Positions 12,536 to 21,313 of a stretch of 64,000 nucleotides of DNA are shown piece after piece. The stretch's first letter is position 1. The number at the start of each line of letters is the position of its first letter. A model generated the notes under the pieces. The model had not been told where the DNA came from, did no database searches, and worked only from the letters and a program-made list of their open reading frames with translations. A program made the position numbers and the translations under genes. The stretch is from Alphaproteobacteria bacterium. GTDB lineage: Bacteria > Pseudomonadota > Alphaproteobacteria > CACIAM-22H2. The stretch is from contig WGNX01000001.1 of assembly GCA_016124335.1 (NCBI GenBank), forward strand, positions 97,423-161,422, read 5' to 3'.

Positions 12536-13060
12536 ATGGCAAAATACGACTTCAAACCAACCGGCAAGGAGCGAACGTTCGGCGAGGACGAGGTGATCGT
12601 CAGCAAGACGGACACCAAGGGCAAGATCACCTATGGAAACGAGGTGTTTTTGCGCATCGCCGGATATCCGGAATCGGAAATCGTCGGCGCGCCGCACAGC
12701 ATCCTCCGGCATCCGTGGATGCCGCGAAGCGTCTTCAAGCTGCTCTGGAACAAGATCGAGGCCGGCGACGAGATATTCGCCTACGTCGTCAACATGGCGA
12801 GGGGCGGCGACCACTACTGGGTCTTCGCACACGTCACGCCGACATTCGGTGCCGACGGCAAGATCGTCGGCTACCACTCCAATCGCCGCAAACCGAAACC
12901 CGACCAGATCCAGGCCGCATCCGGTCTCTACAAGCAGCTCCTCGATATCGAGGAGCGGGCGAGCGACCGGAAGGTCGGCATGGAACAGGCCTACGAACAC
13001 CTGAACGGACTGCTGAAGTCTAAGGGGATCAGCTATGACGAATTCGTCTTCTCTATCTAA
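12536..13060 (+). CDS. Soluble PAS-domain sensor, Aer-like
   Basis: The 174-residue protein has an excellent Shine-Dalgarno (GGGAGAAGG). Residues 18-120 form a PAS domain close to the E. coli Aer flavin-binding [21 protein letters not shown] then [15 protein letters not shown], and [13 protein letters not shown]. The last 50 residues are charged and look helical, a possible signalling helix or contact with the receptor. There is no membrane segment. Its 3' end overlaps the chemoreceptor gene by 26 bases, so the two are probably translated together. It likely senses redox state or oxygen through FAD; the cofactor is inferred from family similarity. Confidence 0.85.
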   Translation: MAKYDFKPTGKERTFGEDEVIVSKTDTKGKITYGNEVFLRIAGYPESEIVGAPHSILRHPWMPRSVFKLLWNKIEAGDEIFAYVVNMARGGDHYWVFAHVTPTFGADGKIVGYHSNRRKPKPDQIQAASGLYKQLLDIEERASDRKVGMEQAYEHLNGLLKSKGISYDEFVFSI

Positions 13061-14633
13061 GGCGCTTGTCGCCTCGTCGCTTTCGCTCGTCGCGGCCACG
13101 GCGACGATCGGCTCGGTGTTGGGCGGCGCGACGGTTCCCGCGATCGCGGCAGCTTTTCTCTGCCTCGGTCTCGGCGCGCTGACGCTTGCGTTCCTCGTCG
13201 CCACACGGCGCTGCGTGCAGGACATCAGCCGGGTCGCGCGTGCGACCGCCAAAGGCGATCTGGAGCCGCGCCTGATCGGGATCCGCGAGGGCGGCGAACT
13301 CGGCGAGGTTTCGAATGCGATAAATACGCTCATCGATGCAACCGACGCGTTCGTACGCGAAGCAAGTGCCGCGATGGATCATGCCCGCCAGGGCAAGTTC
13401 TACCGCCGCGTGCTCGAGCGCGGCATGCTCGGTTCGTTCCGCCGCGCGGCAACAATCATCAACGCCGCAAACGCCGCGATGCAGGAAAAACTTGTCGACA
13501 ACCGCAAGCTCGCGATCGACTTCCAGGGCGAAGTCAGCGGCGTGGTCAAGGCCGTCGCGGATTCGGCGGTCTCGATGCGCTCGAACGCCGAATCGCTGGT
13601 GAAGATCGCCGAGGATACCCAACAGCGCTCGATCGCCGTATCGGCAGCCTCCGAGCAGGCGACGACCAACGTCCAGACGGTCGCATCGGCGGCCGAAGAG
13701 CTCTCTGCTTCGATCCGCGAGATTTCGGCGCGCGTGGGCGAGGCCGCGTCCATCGCCACACAGGCGGCCGGCGAAGCCACGGCGGTCGACAAGACGGTAA
13801 CCTCGCTCGCGGCGGCGACCGCACGGATCGGCGAATTCGCGACACTGATCAGGAAGATCGCCGAGCAGACGAACCTCCTGGCGCTCAACGCCACGATCGA
13901 AGCGGCCCGCGCCGGCGACGCCGGCAAGGGCTTTGCCGTCGTGGCGTCGGAAGTGAAGAACCTGGCCAACCAGACCGCCAAGGCGACCGAAGACATTTCG
14001 AGCCAGATCGAGGCGATCACCCATTCGACCGGCGCTGCGGTCGACGCGATTCGGGGAATCGCGAATACCGTCGCGAAGGTCAATCAGGCGACCACCGCGA
14101 TCGCCGGTGCGGTCGAGGAGCAGAATGCGGCCACGCAGGAGATCGCGCGGTCGGTGGCGGAGGCTTCGTCCGGGACGAGCATGGTGACGTCGAATATCAC
14201 GGCCGTGTCGCAATCGACCGAGAGCGTGCGCGAGTCGGCCCAGACCGTGCTGCAGGCAGCCGAGGGGCTCGACCAGCAATCCGACGACATGCGCAACGCC
14301 GTCGCGGCATTTCTGGCGAAAACGAATCGCCGGCAATATCCCCGCTACGCGGTCGAACTTGCAATCAATGGAACGGACTCGATGGGCAAGCCGATCTCCG
14401 GGCGAACAGCCGATATCTCCGAAGGCGGCATGGGCATCAAGACAGCCACGGCCATGCGGGTTGGCGAGAAGGGGCGGCTGCGAGCTGAGGGCTGCCCCGA
14501 CGAACTACCATTCGAAATGCACTACCACGAGGGCAATACGTTACACATCGAGTTCCTGTTCACGGGCGGCGTGCCGGCCGGATATGCGAACCTGCTCCGG
14601 CAGAAAACGGCAAATCTGCAGCCGATCGACTAG
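13035..14633 (+). CDS. Methyl-accepting chemotaxis protein with C-terminal PilZ domain
   Basis: The product is 532 residues. Two membrane segments (about 10-30 and 34-56) form a tight hairpin with almost no periplasmic loop, so there is no external ligand domain. A HAMP region follows (57-110), then a cytoplasmic signalling domain with the hairpin tip near 275-310 ([32 protein letters not shown]). Residues 430-530 are a PilZ domain with both c-di-GMP motifs, RQYPR (R433, R437) and DISEGGMGI. It would signal to CheA/CheW and also respond to c-di-GMP. The overlap with the PAS gene suggests the PAS protein is its sensor, as a split Aer. Confidence 0.93.
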   Translation: MTNSSSLSKALVASSLSLVAATATIGSVLGGATVPAIAAAFLCLGLGALTLAFLVATRRCVQDISRVARATAKGDLEPRLIGIREGGELGEVSNAINTLIDATDAFVREASAAMDHARQGKFYRRVLERGMLGSFRRAATIINAANAAMQEKLVDNRKLAIDFQGEVSGVVKAVADSAVSMRSNAESLVKIAEDTQQRSIAVSAASEQATTNVQTVASAAEELSASIREISARVGEAASIATQAAGEATAVDKTVTSLAAATARIGEFATLIRKIAEQTNLLALNATIEAARAGDAGKGFAVVASEVKNLANQTAKATEDISSQIEAITHSTGAAVDAIRGIANTVAKVNQATTAIAGAVEEQNAATQEIARSVAEASSGTSMVTSNITAVSQSTESVRESAQTVLQAAEGLDQQSDDMRNAVAAFLAKTNRRQYPRYAVELAINGTDSMGKPISGRTADISEGGMGIKTATAMRVGEKGRLRAEGCPDELPFEMHYHEGNTLHIEFLFTGGVPAGYANLLRQKTANLQPID

Positions 14634-14640
14634 CAGGCAT

Positions 14641-15642
14641 TCACTCGGACGGTCGCGCGGCGACGAGTTTCGCGAAGCGAAGCTCGCCGCCCGCGAGGGC
14701 CGCGATCCGACGCGACCAGAGCTGTGCCTCGTCGACGAGCGCCTGCCCTTCGGCCGGCACAAGCTGGCCGCGCGCCACGATTCCATCGATCCGGGCCCAG
14801 CCTTCCAGAACGGCTGCACGGAACGCGTCGGTGATGTCGCTCTTGGCCTGCACCTCGAACCCGGCTTCGGCCAGTTGGGCAACGAACCGTTCGATCGTCG
14901 AAAGCCGCGGCGCGGTCGCTTCGCCCAGCCGATAGGCCTCGAGGTCCGGCCCCATCGCGTCGTCGTGCGAGATGGCCCAGTCGGCGATCACCAAGCGGCC
15001 GCCCGGCTTCATCCCGTGCCGGATCCGCGTCAGCAGCTTCGGCTTTTCCGAAACCAGCGAAAAAACGTTGCGCACGACGGCACCGTCGTAGCGTTTGGGC
15101 TTGAAGCTTCCATCGACGACATCGAGCAGGCCGATGGGCGCCTTGCGCTCCATGTTCGCGGCGCGCGATGAGCCGTCGCCCGCGCGCGCCAGATCAATCG
15201 ACAGGTCGTAGCCTTCCATCCACAGCTCGAGTTCACGGGCCATCGCCCGCGTTCCGCCGCCAAGGCCGCAGCCCAGGTCCATCGCCACCGCACCTGTGGG
15301 TAGCCCCATCTCGCGCCCCAGCTCGAGCGCAAGCCGTTCGCCGCCCGGGAACGTGAATCCGTCACCCCAAACCATCTGGGCAACCTTCATGCGCTCGGGC
15401 GGCCATGCATCCTTGACGATGACCTTGCCGTCCATCGGCAGCCGGATCGGATCGGGGTGGATCGGCTCGGGAATCGCCGGCGGAGGCTCGGCAGCGGCCA
15501 GTTGCGTCGGCGGGGCACCGGCATCGGGTTTGCTTTTTTCGGCGTAATCGTAGCCTTCCCACCACGCGTGCAATTTGGCGCGCATCGCCGAGCCCGGCGC
15601 CATCCATCCCCCGGGTTTCTGTTCGCCACTGTCCTTGGCCAT
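14641..15642 (-). CDS. SAM-dependent methyltransferase, class I
   Basis: The 333-residue product starts MAKDSGEQKPGGWMAPG. A Rossmann-fold SAM-binding motif, AMDLGCGLGGGTRAMA, lies near the middle, followed by KPGGRLVIADWAISHDD, typical of class I small-molecule methyltransferases. The first 100 residues (AWWEGYDYAEK and a Pro/Ala-rich linker) are unusual for the fold and may tether or target the enzyme. Its substrate is unknown. It converges on the chemoreceptor gene with an 7-base gap. Confidence 0.8.
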   Translation of the reverse strand: MAKDSGEQKPGGWMAPGSAMRAKLHAWWEGYDYAEKSKPDAGAPPTQLAAAEPPPAIPEPIHPDPIRLPMDGKVIVKDAWPPERMKVAQMVWGDGFTFPGGERLALELGREMGLPTGAVAMDLGCGLGGGTRAMARELELWMEGYDLSIDLARAGDGSSRAANMERKAPIGLLDVVDGSFKPKRYDGAVVRNVFSLVSEKPKLLTRIRHGMKPGGRLVIADWAISHDDAMGPDLEAYRLGEATAPRLSTIERFVAQLAEAGFEVQAKSDITDAFRAAVLEGWARIDGIVARGQLVPAEGQALVDEAQLWSRRIAALAGGELRFAKLVAARPSE

Positions 15643-15665
15643 GTGTCCTGTCGACCTGAATGGCT

Positions 15666-16016
15666 TCAGTCGGTCGGCTGGATGCCGTCGCGCGGCGGCG
15701 CATAGCGCGGATCGCTGCCCCCGCTTCCAAGACCAAGACCGATGAGCTCGCCGTAGCTGTCGAATGTCAGCACGGCGATGTCGCCGGCCGGATTTTTGGC
15801 GACCACGCGATAGCATCCGTCGACAACAGTCATCCGCTCGAACCCGACAAATCCCATATCGAGCAGCGTGTCGGTCATTTTCTGGCTGACGTCGCGCCCG
15901 AAGCCCTCGGCATGGCATTCCGGTGCAGGTGCGGGCGGTGCACTGGACTGCGCCTGCGCGACGGCGGAAACCGCCAGCAGCGCACCGAAAGCGAGGATGT
16001 TCGCGACGCGGCGCAT
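15666..16016 (-). CDS. Small secreted protein, PepSY-like
   Basis: The 116-residue product begins MRRVANILAFGALLAVSAVAQAQ, a clear signal peptide ending at an AQA site; the frame is open upstream but that segment is unlikely to be coding. The mature part (GFVGFERMTVVDGCYRVVAK, DIAVLTFDSYGELIGLG) resembles the beta-hairpin of PepSY-type domains. It is periplasmic; its role is unknown. It lies 23 bases before the methyltransferase gene on the same strand. Confidence 0.65.
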   Translation of the reverse strand: MRRVANILAFGALLAVSAVAQAQSSAPPAPAPECHAEGFGRDVSQKMTDTLLDMGFVGFERMTVVDGCYRVVAKNPAGDIAVLTFDSYGELIGLGLGSGGSDPRYAPPRDGIQPTD

Positions 16017-16033
16017 GGCCGGATTATAGCACA

Positions 16034-16381
16034 TCACTGCGCAAGCCAGATTGCCGCGACGGCAATCGTCGAGGCTCCGGCAAAGCAACCGGCAAAAATG
16101 CTTTTTCGGCCGACCGCATAGGCTCCAAGCGCGATGCCGGCGGCCCCAAGGCGCGCAGCGAGCGGCATATGGGCAAGTTCACCTGCCGGAAAAACGATCA
16201 GCCGGACGACGAGAGCGGCGAGAACCGCATAGGCGACGCTTGCAAACCATTCAAAGACGCGACCTTTCAGATCGAGACGGGCGCCGATCGCAACCCCGAA
16301 CGCGCGCCAGAAATAGGTCGCCACGGCCGCAACGCACGCGGCCGCATAGGCGCTGGAAGGGCTGAATTCGAATCCGCTCAT
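16034..16381 (-). CDS. azlD: AzlD-family branched-chain amino acid exporter, small subunit
   Basis: The 115-residue hydrophobic protein has about four membrane segments and starts MSGFEFSPSSAYAAA. The segment ATYFWRAFGVAIG and the overall size fit AzlD. Its ATG overlaps the stop of the azlC gene by 4 bases (ATGA). AzlD with AzlC forms an exporter for branched-chain or similar amino acids. Confidence 0.88.
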   Translation of the reverse strand: MSGFEFSPSSAYAAACVAAVATYFWRAFGVAIGARLDLKGRVFEWFASVAYAVLAALVVRLIVFPAGELAHMPLAARLGAAGIALGAYAVGRKSIFAGCFAGASTIAVAAIWLAQ

Positions 16382-17127
16382 CCCGGCGATCTCGGCCCGC
16401 GTCTGGCAAGGATTGCCGCGAGCGTACCCCCGGCAAGACCTGCGATCAGCAGCCCCCAATCGGGCGTCAGGAGATGAAACGGAATACCAAGCGCTGCGCC
16501 GGACACGAGCGCATAGATGCGCGACCGGTCGCGAAGATCCTGGAGGAACAGCAGCATGAAATAGAGCGGATTCAGGAAAACGAGCGCGAGCGTGAGCGGC
16601 TTGGGCAGGAACTCGGCCGCGTAGAATCCGATGACCGTTCCGACGAGCGAGGCCGTCCACAGCATCAGCGAACAGCCGACGAACCAGGCGAGGCGATCGG
16701 CGCGCGCAAGGCGCGGAGCCGTCATCATCGTCATGGCCCAGCACGTCACCGCGACATAGAACGCCGCCGCGTAGGTGCGCCATGCCGCGCGCCCGGGCAC
16801 ATGCACGACCGGCATCATCACGACCGTCATCGGCGCAAGCCGCATGTTCGCCAGCGCCACGGCCAATGCGACGGCGAGCAGACCCGATCCGGCGAGATAA
16901 AGTTCCGTGGCGGCCAGTTGCCCGGGCAGCGCCCAAGCGGTGACGGTGCTGAAAAGCGCGTAGTCGAGACCAAGCCCGTGCGCCCCGACATACGAGCCGA
17001 AACCGATATAGGAAGCACCCAGCACCATCGAGGGCGCCAGAGACGCGGCGCGCGCGCCCGCCCGCGCAGCCGCGTGCACGCCCATCTGGGCCGGAAGATC
17101 GTCGGTTGCCGCGCCGTTCACGCTCAT
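16378..17127 (-). CDS. azlC: AzlC-family branched-chain amino acid exporter, large subunit
   Basis: The 249-residue membrane protein carries typical AzlC features: PSMVLGASYIGFGSYV, WALPGQLAATELYLAG, and NMRLAPMTVVMMP. I start it at MSVNGAATDDL (17127), since further upstream sequence would run into the LacI gene. It probably exports branched-chain or related amino acids with AzlD. It lies 49 bases after the LacI-family gene on the same strand, so it might share that transcript, although no functional link is evident. Confidence 0.88.
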   Translation of the reverse strand: MSVNGAATDDLPAQMGVHAAARAGARAASLAPSMVLGASYIGFGSYVGAHGLGLDYALFSTVTAWALPGQLAATELYLAGSGLLAVALAVALANMRLAPMTVVMMPVVHVPGRAAWRTYAAAFYVAVTCWAMTMMTAPRLARADRLAWFVGCSLMLWTASLVGTVIGFYAAEFLPKPLTLALVFLNPLYFMLLFLQDLRDRSRIYALVSGAALGIPFHLLTPDWGLLIAGLAGGTLAAILARRGPRSPG

Positions 17128-17176
17128 CGGAACGACAAGGTTGGCTGAAGACGACGCGGCGATCAATCGCCTCGCT

Positions 17177-18226
17177 TCAAGTGCTTTCGCGCGCAATCAG
17201 TTCGCAGCCGAGATCCACGACGCGGCGCTCGGCGGAAAGGCCGTCGATGCGCGCAAGGAGCAGGCGCGCCGTTTCGTTGCCGATTTGCTCGCGCGGCGGC
17301 CGCAATGTGGTGAGCGAGGGCCTGCAATGCGCGGCAAAATCGAGATCGCCGAAGCCGGCAATCGCGACATCATCGGGTATGCGCACGCCGCGCTTCTGGC
17401 ATTCGAATATCGCGCCTAGCGCCAGCACGTCGTTGGAAAAGGCGACGGCGTCGATGCCGCCAGGCGCGGCAAGTGCCTCGGCGATCGCGACGGCTCCGTC
17501 GCCGACATTCGATGCACGCGGCAGATCGATCGAATCCACGGCGGCCCGGCCCGCGCGTTCAAGCTCCTCGCGCACGCCGGCACAGCGCGCCGAGGCGCGC
17601 GTGTCCCGGCCCAGCATCGCGCCGATCACGGCAACGCGCCGCCGGCCGCGCGCCAGCAGATGGCGCGCGACGCTACGCCCGGCGGCGTTGTGATCGAAGC
17701 CAACCGCCATATCGAACGGCCTTCCGGCGATGTCCCACATCTCGACGACCGGAACGCCGGCGCGCGCGACGATCGCCGCCGCCCGCGGTCCGTGGGCAAA
17801 TCCGGTGAGCACGAGTGCAGCGGGGTTCCATGCGAGCATCGCCTCAATCAGCGTGTCCTCGCGCTGGAGATCGTAATCGGCGCTTGAATCAAGAACGGCA
17901 TAGCCACGCTCGCCAAAGCGAGCGGCCAGCGCATCGACGCTTGCCGCGAAGAAGGCGTTGCGGATCGACGGCACGACAACGCCGACAATCCGGCTTTTCG
18001 CGGCGGCAAGGCCGCCCGCCATCAGGTTCGGCACGTAGCCGAGCTGCTCGATCGCATCGCGCACGCGCCCCGCCAGTTCGCCGGACACCGACGTCGGATC
18101 GCGCAACAGGCGGCTGACCGTGATGGCCGAGACACCCGCAAGGCGCGCGACGTCCGACATCGTGGCCCGGCCGGCCCGTCGCCGGGCCCTGACGGGCTTG
18201 AGGTCGCTTTGAGGGATTCGCGCCAT
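17177..18226 (-). CDS. LacI-family transcriptional regulator of the sugar locus
   Basis: The 349-residue protein has a LacI helix-turn-helix near residues 22-45 (MSDVARLAGVSAITVSRLL, then DPTSVS, with the hinge region LGYVPNLMA). A periplasmic-binding-type effector domain follows (IVGVVVPSIRNAFFA, VAIAGFGDLDFAAHCRPSLT). The start at 18226 has GAGG upstream. It lies 26 bases after the dehydratase gene in one transcript. It most likely represses the dehydratase and the divergent ABC importer through the two TGTTAGCG operators found between them; the effector would be a sugar or sugar acid. Confidence 0.92.
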   Translation of the reverse strand: MARIPQSDLKPVRARRRAGRATMSDVARLAGVSAITVSRLLRDPTSVSGELAGRVRDAIEQLGYVPNLMAGGLAAAKSRIVGVVVPSIRNAFFAASVDALAARFGERGYAVLDSSADYDLQREDTLIEAMLAWNPAALVLTGFAHGPRAAAIVARAGVPVVEMWDIAGRPFDMAVGFDHNAAGRSVARHLLARGRRRVAVIGAMLGRDTRASARCAGVREELERAGRAAVDSIDLPRASNVGDGAVAIAEALAAPGGIDAVAFSNDVLALGAIFECQKRGVRIPDDVAIAGFGDLDFAAHCRPSLTTLRPPREQIGNETARLLLARIDGLSAERRVVDLGCELIAREST

Positions 18227-18252
18227 TGGGGGCCTCGAACGCGCTTCGATCG

Positions 18253-19992
18253 TCAGTAGATTTCGGGTTCCGGGATCGGGGCGCCGGCCTTCAGGAAATC
18301 GAAATCGGCACCGTCGTTCGCCTGCCCGATATGCCGTTCGACCAGAGACGCATAGCCGCGGGAATAGCGGGGCCCCGGCGCCCGCCATTCCGCACGCCGG
18401 CGCGCAAGCTCGGCAGGATCGACGTCGAGATTTAGCCGGCGCGCGGCGACGTCCAACTCGATCCAATCGCCGTCACGGACAAGCGCAAGTGGGCCGCCGA
18501 TATGCGATTCCGGTGCAACGTGAAGAACGCATGTTCCGTAGTGCGTCCCGCTCATTCGCGCATCCGACACGCGAACCATGTCGCGGATGCCCTGCGCCAG
18601 CAGTTTCTTCGGGATCGGCAATGCGCCCCATTCAGGCATCCCCGGCCCGCCGACGGGCCCGGCATTCTGCAGCACGAGAACGCTCGACGCATCGACCGCC
18701 AGGTCCGGTTCGTCGATCCGTGCGGACATATCGGCATGGTCGCGGAAAACGACGGCGCGCCCGCGATGGCGCGCAAGTTTCGGGTCGGCGGCCGATGCCT
18801 TGATGATCGCACCGTCCGGGGCAAGGTTGCCGCGAAGCACGGCGATGGGGGCACCCGTCGCGACGGGCCGGTCCAGCGGCCGGATCACGTCTTCTTCCCA
18901 GACTTTCGCCCCGGCGATGTTGTCGCCAAGCGTGCGGCCGTTGACGGTGAGGCAGGAAAGATCGAGCCGGTCGGCAATCCGCGTCAGAAGAGCCGGCAAG
19001 CCGCCGGCAAAATAGAAATCTTCCATCAAGTTGTCGCCCGCAGGGAACACGTTCGCAAGAACCGGCGTGCGGCGGCCCTCGCGGTCGAAGGCTTCAAGAT
19101 CAAGACCGAGGCCCGCGCGCCGCGCGATCGCAACCAGATGCACGACCGCATTTGTCGAGCCGCCAAGCGCCATGAGCGTGACAAGCGCGTTGGACACGGC
19201 GGCCTGCGTAACGATGCGTTTTGGCCGTACATCCTCGAATACAAGCCCGACGATCCGCTCGCCCGCATCCTGGCACATCCGGGCATGGCCCGAATCGCTC
19301 GCCGGAATCGACGAGGCTCCCGGCATGGTCAGGCCCATCGCATCGACGAGCGCCGTCATCGTCGACGCCGTCCCCATCGTGTTGCATGTGCCGATCGTCC
19401 GGGTCATCCGGCTTTCAAGCTCGACCCAATCGTCCGCCGTGATCTTGCCGGCGCGCAACTCGTCCCAGAATTTCCGCGTGTGCGTTCCCGCCCCCACCTT
19501 CTGCCCACGCCAGCGCGCGTTCGACATCGGGCCGGCGGGAACGTAGATCGCCGGCAGATCCATCGACAGGGCACCCATCACAAGACCTGGCGTGGTCTTG
19601 TCGCAGCCGCCCAGAAGCACGGCTCCGTCGACGGGATGGGAGCGAAGCAGTTCCTCCGTCTCCATCGCAAGCATGTTGCGATACATCATCGTCGTCGGCT
19701 TGACGATGACTTCGCCAAGCGAAAGCGCCGGCAGTTCGACCGGCATTCCGCCCGCCGACCATACGCCGCGCTTCACCGCCTCGGCACGGTCGCGCAGGTG
19801 AATGTGGCAGGGCGAAAGTTCGCTCCACGTATTGACGATTGCAATGACAGGCCGGCCCATGAAATCCTTGCGCCGGAAGCCCATCTGCTGCGTGCGCTGG
19901 CGGTGCGCGAATGCGCGCATGTCGTTCGCGAGATACCAGCGCGCGCTGCGCAACTGCTCCCGTGTCCGCCGCGGCGATTTCGCGTCACTCAT
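18253..19992 (-). CDS. IlvD/EDD-family sugar-acid dehydratase (L-arabonate dehydratase-like)
   Basis: The product is 579 residues. It belongs to the dihydroxy-acid/6-phosphogluconate dehydratase family. Iron-sulfur ligands are visible in SELSPCHIHL (C62), LLGGCDKTTPG and TIGTCNTMGT. Family motifs include GGSTNAVVHL and SDARMSGTHYG. The QQMGFRRKDFMGRP start and about 580-residue length match the pentonate/hexonate dehydratase branch rather than IlvD, whose usual N-terminus is different. In a sugar locus it should turn an aldonate (L-arabonate, D-xylonate or similar) into the 2-keto-3-deoxy acid. It leads the dehydratase-LacI transcript and is divergent from the ABC importer. Confidence 0.88.
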   Translation of the reverse strand: MSDAKSPRRTREQLRSARWYLANDMRAFAHRQRTQQMGFRRKDFMGRPVIAIVNTWSELSPCHIHLRDRAEAVKRGVWSAGGMPVELPALSLGEVIVKPTTMMYRNMLAMETEELLRSHPVDGAVLLGGCDKTTPGLVMGALSMDLPAIYVPAGPMSNARWRGQKVGAGTHTRKFWDELRAGKITADDWVELESRMTRTIGTCNTMGTASTMTALVDAMGLTMPGASSIPASDSGHARMCQDAGERIVGLVFEDVRPKRIVTQAAVSNALVTLMALGGSTNAVVHLVAIARRAGLGLDLEAFDREGRRTPVLANVFPAGDNLMEDFYFAGGLPALLTRIADRLDLSCLTVNGRTLGDNIAGAKVWEEDVIRPLDRPVATGAPIAVLRGNLAPDGAIIKASAADPKLARHRGRAVVFRDHADMSARIDEPDLAVDASSVLVLQNAGPVGGPGMPEWGALPIPKKLLAQGIRDMVRVSDARMSGTHYGTCVLHVAPESHIGGPLALVRDGDWIELDVAARRLNLDVDPAELARRRAEWRAPGPRYSRGYASLVERHIGQANDGADFDFLKAGAPIPEPEIY

Positions 19993-20045
19993 TTCCGTCC
20001 CCGTCCCTTTTGAACGTCTTGGCCGACTGTCGGGCGTTCTCTAAA

Positions 20046-20059
20046 TGTTAGCGTTGTCA
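20046..20059. promoter_or_regulatory. LacI-type operator, proximal to the dehydratase
   Basis: TGTTAGCGTTGTCA matches the palindromic LacI-family operator form TGTTAGCGCTAACA at 11 of 14 positions, including the central CG. It lies 54 bases before the dehydratase start. A second copy is 66 bases away, about six helical turns, so the two could be bridged by a tetramer. Confidence 0.55.
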
Positions 20060-20086
20060 TATAAAAAAGCCAGCTTATTTTCGGCG

Positions 20087-20125
20087 TTGACAAGATATTT
20101 CGGATGTAAGATGTTAGCGATACCA
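20087..20125 (+). promoter_or_regulatory. ABC-importer promoter with overlapping LacI-type operator
   Basis: A perfect TTGACA (20087-20092) is followed by TGTTAGCGATACCA (20112-20125), which matches the LacI operator form TGTTAGCGCTAACA at 12 of 14 positions. The operator would cover the -10 region (GATGTT at 20110 is 17 bases after the -35 box), so repressor binding should block transcription of the importer. Confidence 0.6.
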
Positions 20126-20173
20126 AGTGCCGCCGCACGAATGTCGGCACGTCCAGGGAGGCGCATCGCTCAC

Positions 20174-21274
20174 GTGTCCGAAATCGTTCTAAAGAACGTG
20201 GTCAAAGCCTATGGCACGACGCCCGTCATCCACGGCGTCGATCTCCATATCGCGTCCGGCGAATTCTGCGTCTTCGTCGGCCCGTCGGGCTGCGGAAAAT
20301 CGACGCTCTTGCGGATGATCGCCGGCCTCGAGGGAATATCCGACGGCGAGATCAGCATCGGCGGAACCTTGGTCAACGACCTGCCGCCGCGTGAGCGCGA
20401 CATCGCCATGGTCTTTCAGGACTACGCGCTCTATCCGCACAAGACCGTGTTCGAGAACATGGCGTTCGGTCTTCGCCTGCGCAAACGGCCGTCCGCGGAG
20501 ATCGAAAGCCGCGTGCGCGAGGCGGCGCAGATCCTCCAGATCGATCATCTGCTTGAACGCAGGCCCGGCCAATTGTCGGGTGGACAGCGCCAGCGCGTGG
20601 CGATGGGCCGCGCGATCGTCCGTAACCCGAAGGCGTTCCTGTTCGACGAACCGCTTTCCAATCTCGACGCCCAGCTGCGCTCCGAGATGCGCGTCGAGAT
20701 CAACAAGCTCCACAAGCGCCTGCGAAACACGGTCGTCTATGTGACACACGACCAGGTCGAGGCGATGACCCTTGCCGACAAGATCGTCGTGCTGTCCGCC
20801 GGGCGCATCGTCCAGGTCGGCACGCCGGACGAGATCTACAACCGCCCGGCCGCGAAATTCGTCGCCGGTTTCACGGGCTCACCCCCGATGAACTTCCTGC
20901 CCTGCTCGATCGACGCCGACGGCGCGGCCATCCTGCTGGATGGCGGGATCAGATTGCCGGTGCCGCAGGCTCGAAGGGCCGTGTGCTCGAAGCTGGCCGG
21001 GCGTCGGCTCGATTTCGGCATAAGGCCGGAGCACATCCTCGCCGAAGCCGTCGGCAGCGACGTCGCGACCGTACCCGCGCATGTGCAACTCGTCGAGCCG
21101 CTGGGCTCCGACACGCTCGGCCTTCTCAGGATCGGCACCGGCGAGATTACCGGCCGCTTCGCGCCGGAGGCGCCGCTTTCGGCCGGCGCCACGATCCAGG
21201 CCGGCTTCGCGATGAACAAGTTCCACCTATTCGCGCCCGATACCGGGGATGCAATCCGGGACCCGGGCTGGTAA
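20174..21274 (+). CDS. ABC sugar transporter ATP-binding protein (MsmK/UgpC type)
   Basis: The 366-residue protein is a CUT1-family ATPase: Walker A GPSGCGKST, Q-loop FQDYALYPHKT, signature LSGGQRQR, Walker B FLFDEPLSNLD and the switch His in VTHDQVEAMT. The C-terminal regulatory TOBE-type domain is present (GIRPEHI, VEPLGSDTLG). I chose the GTG at 20174, preceded by GGGAGG, because VSEIVLKNV is the standard N-terminus; an ATG at 20141 would add 11 residues. It powers the binding-protein/permease importer just downstream. Confidence 0.95.
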   Translation: MSEIVLKNVVKAYGTTPVIHGVDLHIASGEFCVFVGPSGCGKSTLLRMIAGLEGISDGEISIGGTLVNDLPPRERDIAMVFQDYALYPHKTVFENMAFGLRLRKRPSAEIESRVREAAQILQIDHLLERRPGQLSGGQRQRVAMGRAIVRNPKAFLFDEPLSNLDAQLRSEMRVEINKLHKRLRNTVVYVTHDQVEAMTLADKIVVLSAGRIVQVGTPDEIYNRPAAKFVAGFTGSPPMNFLPCSIDADGAAILLDGGIRLPVPQARRAVCSKLAGRRLDFGIRPEHILAEAVGSDVATVPAHVQLVEPLGSDTLGLLRIGTGEITGRFAPEAPLSAGATIQAGFAMNKFHLFAPDTGDAIRDPGW

Positions 21275-21313
21275 GGCCGGACCAATAAAAACCAACCGAG
21301 GGAGAAACGATCC

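Noticed and set aside
15643..15918. N-terminal extension of the methyltransferase to 425 residues
   Set aside because: The extension overlaps the secreted-protein gene in another frame and is Arg/Gly-rich without structure; MAKDSGEQ is the likely start.
18227..18466. N-terminal extension of the LacI-type regulator
   Set aside because: It would overlap the dehydratase C-terminus; LacI proteins start just before the helix-turn-helix.
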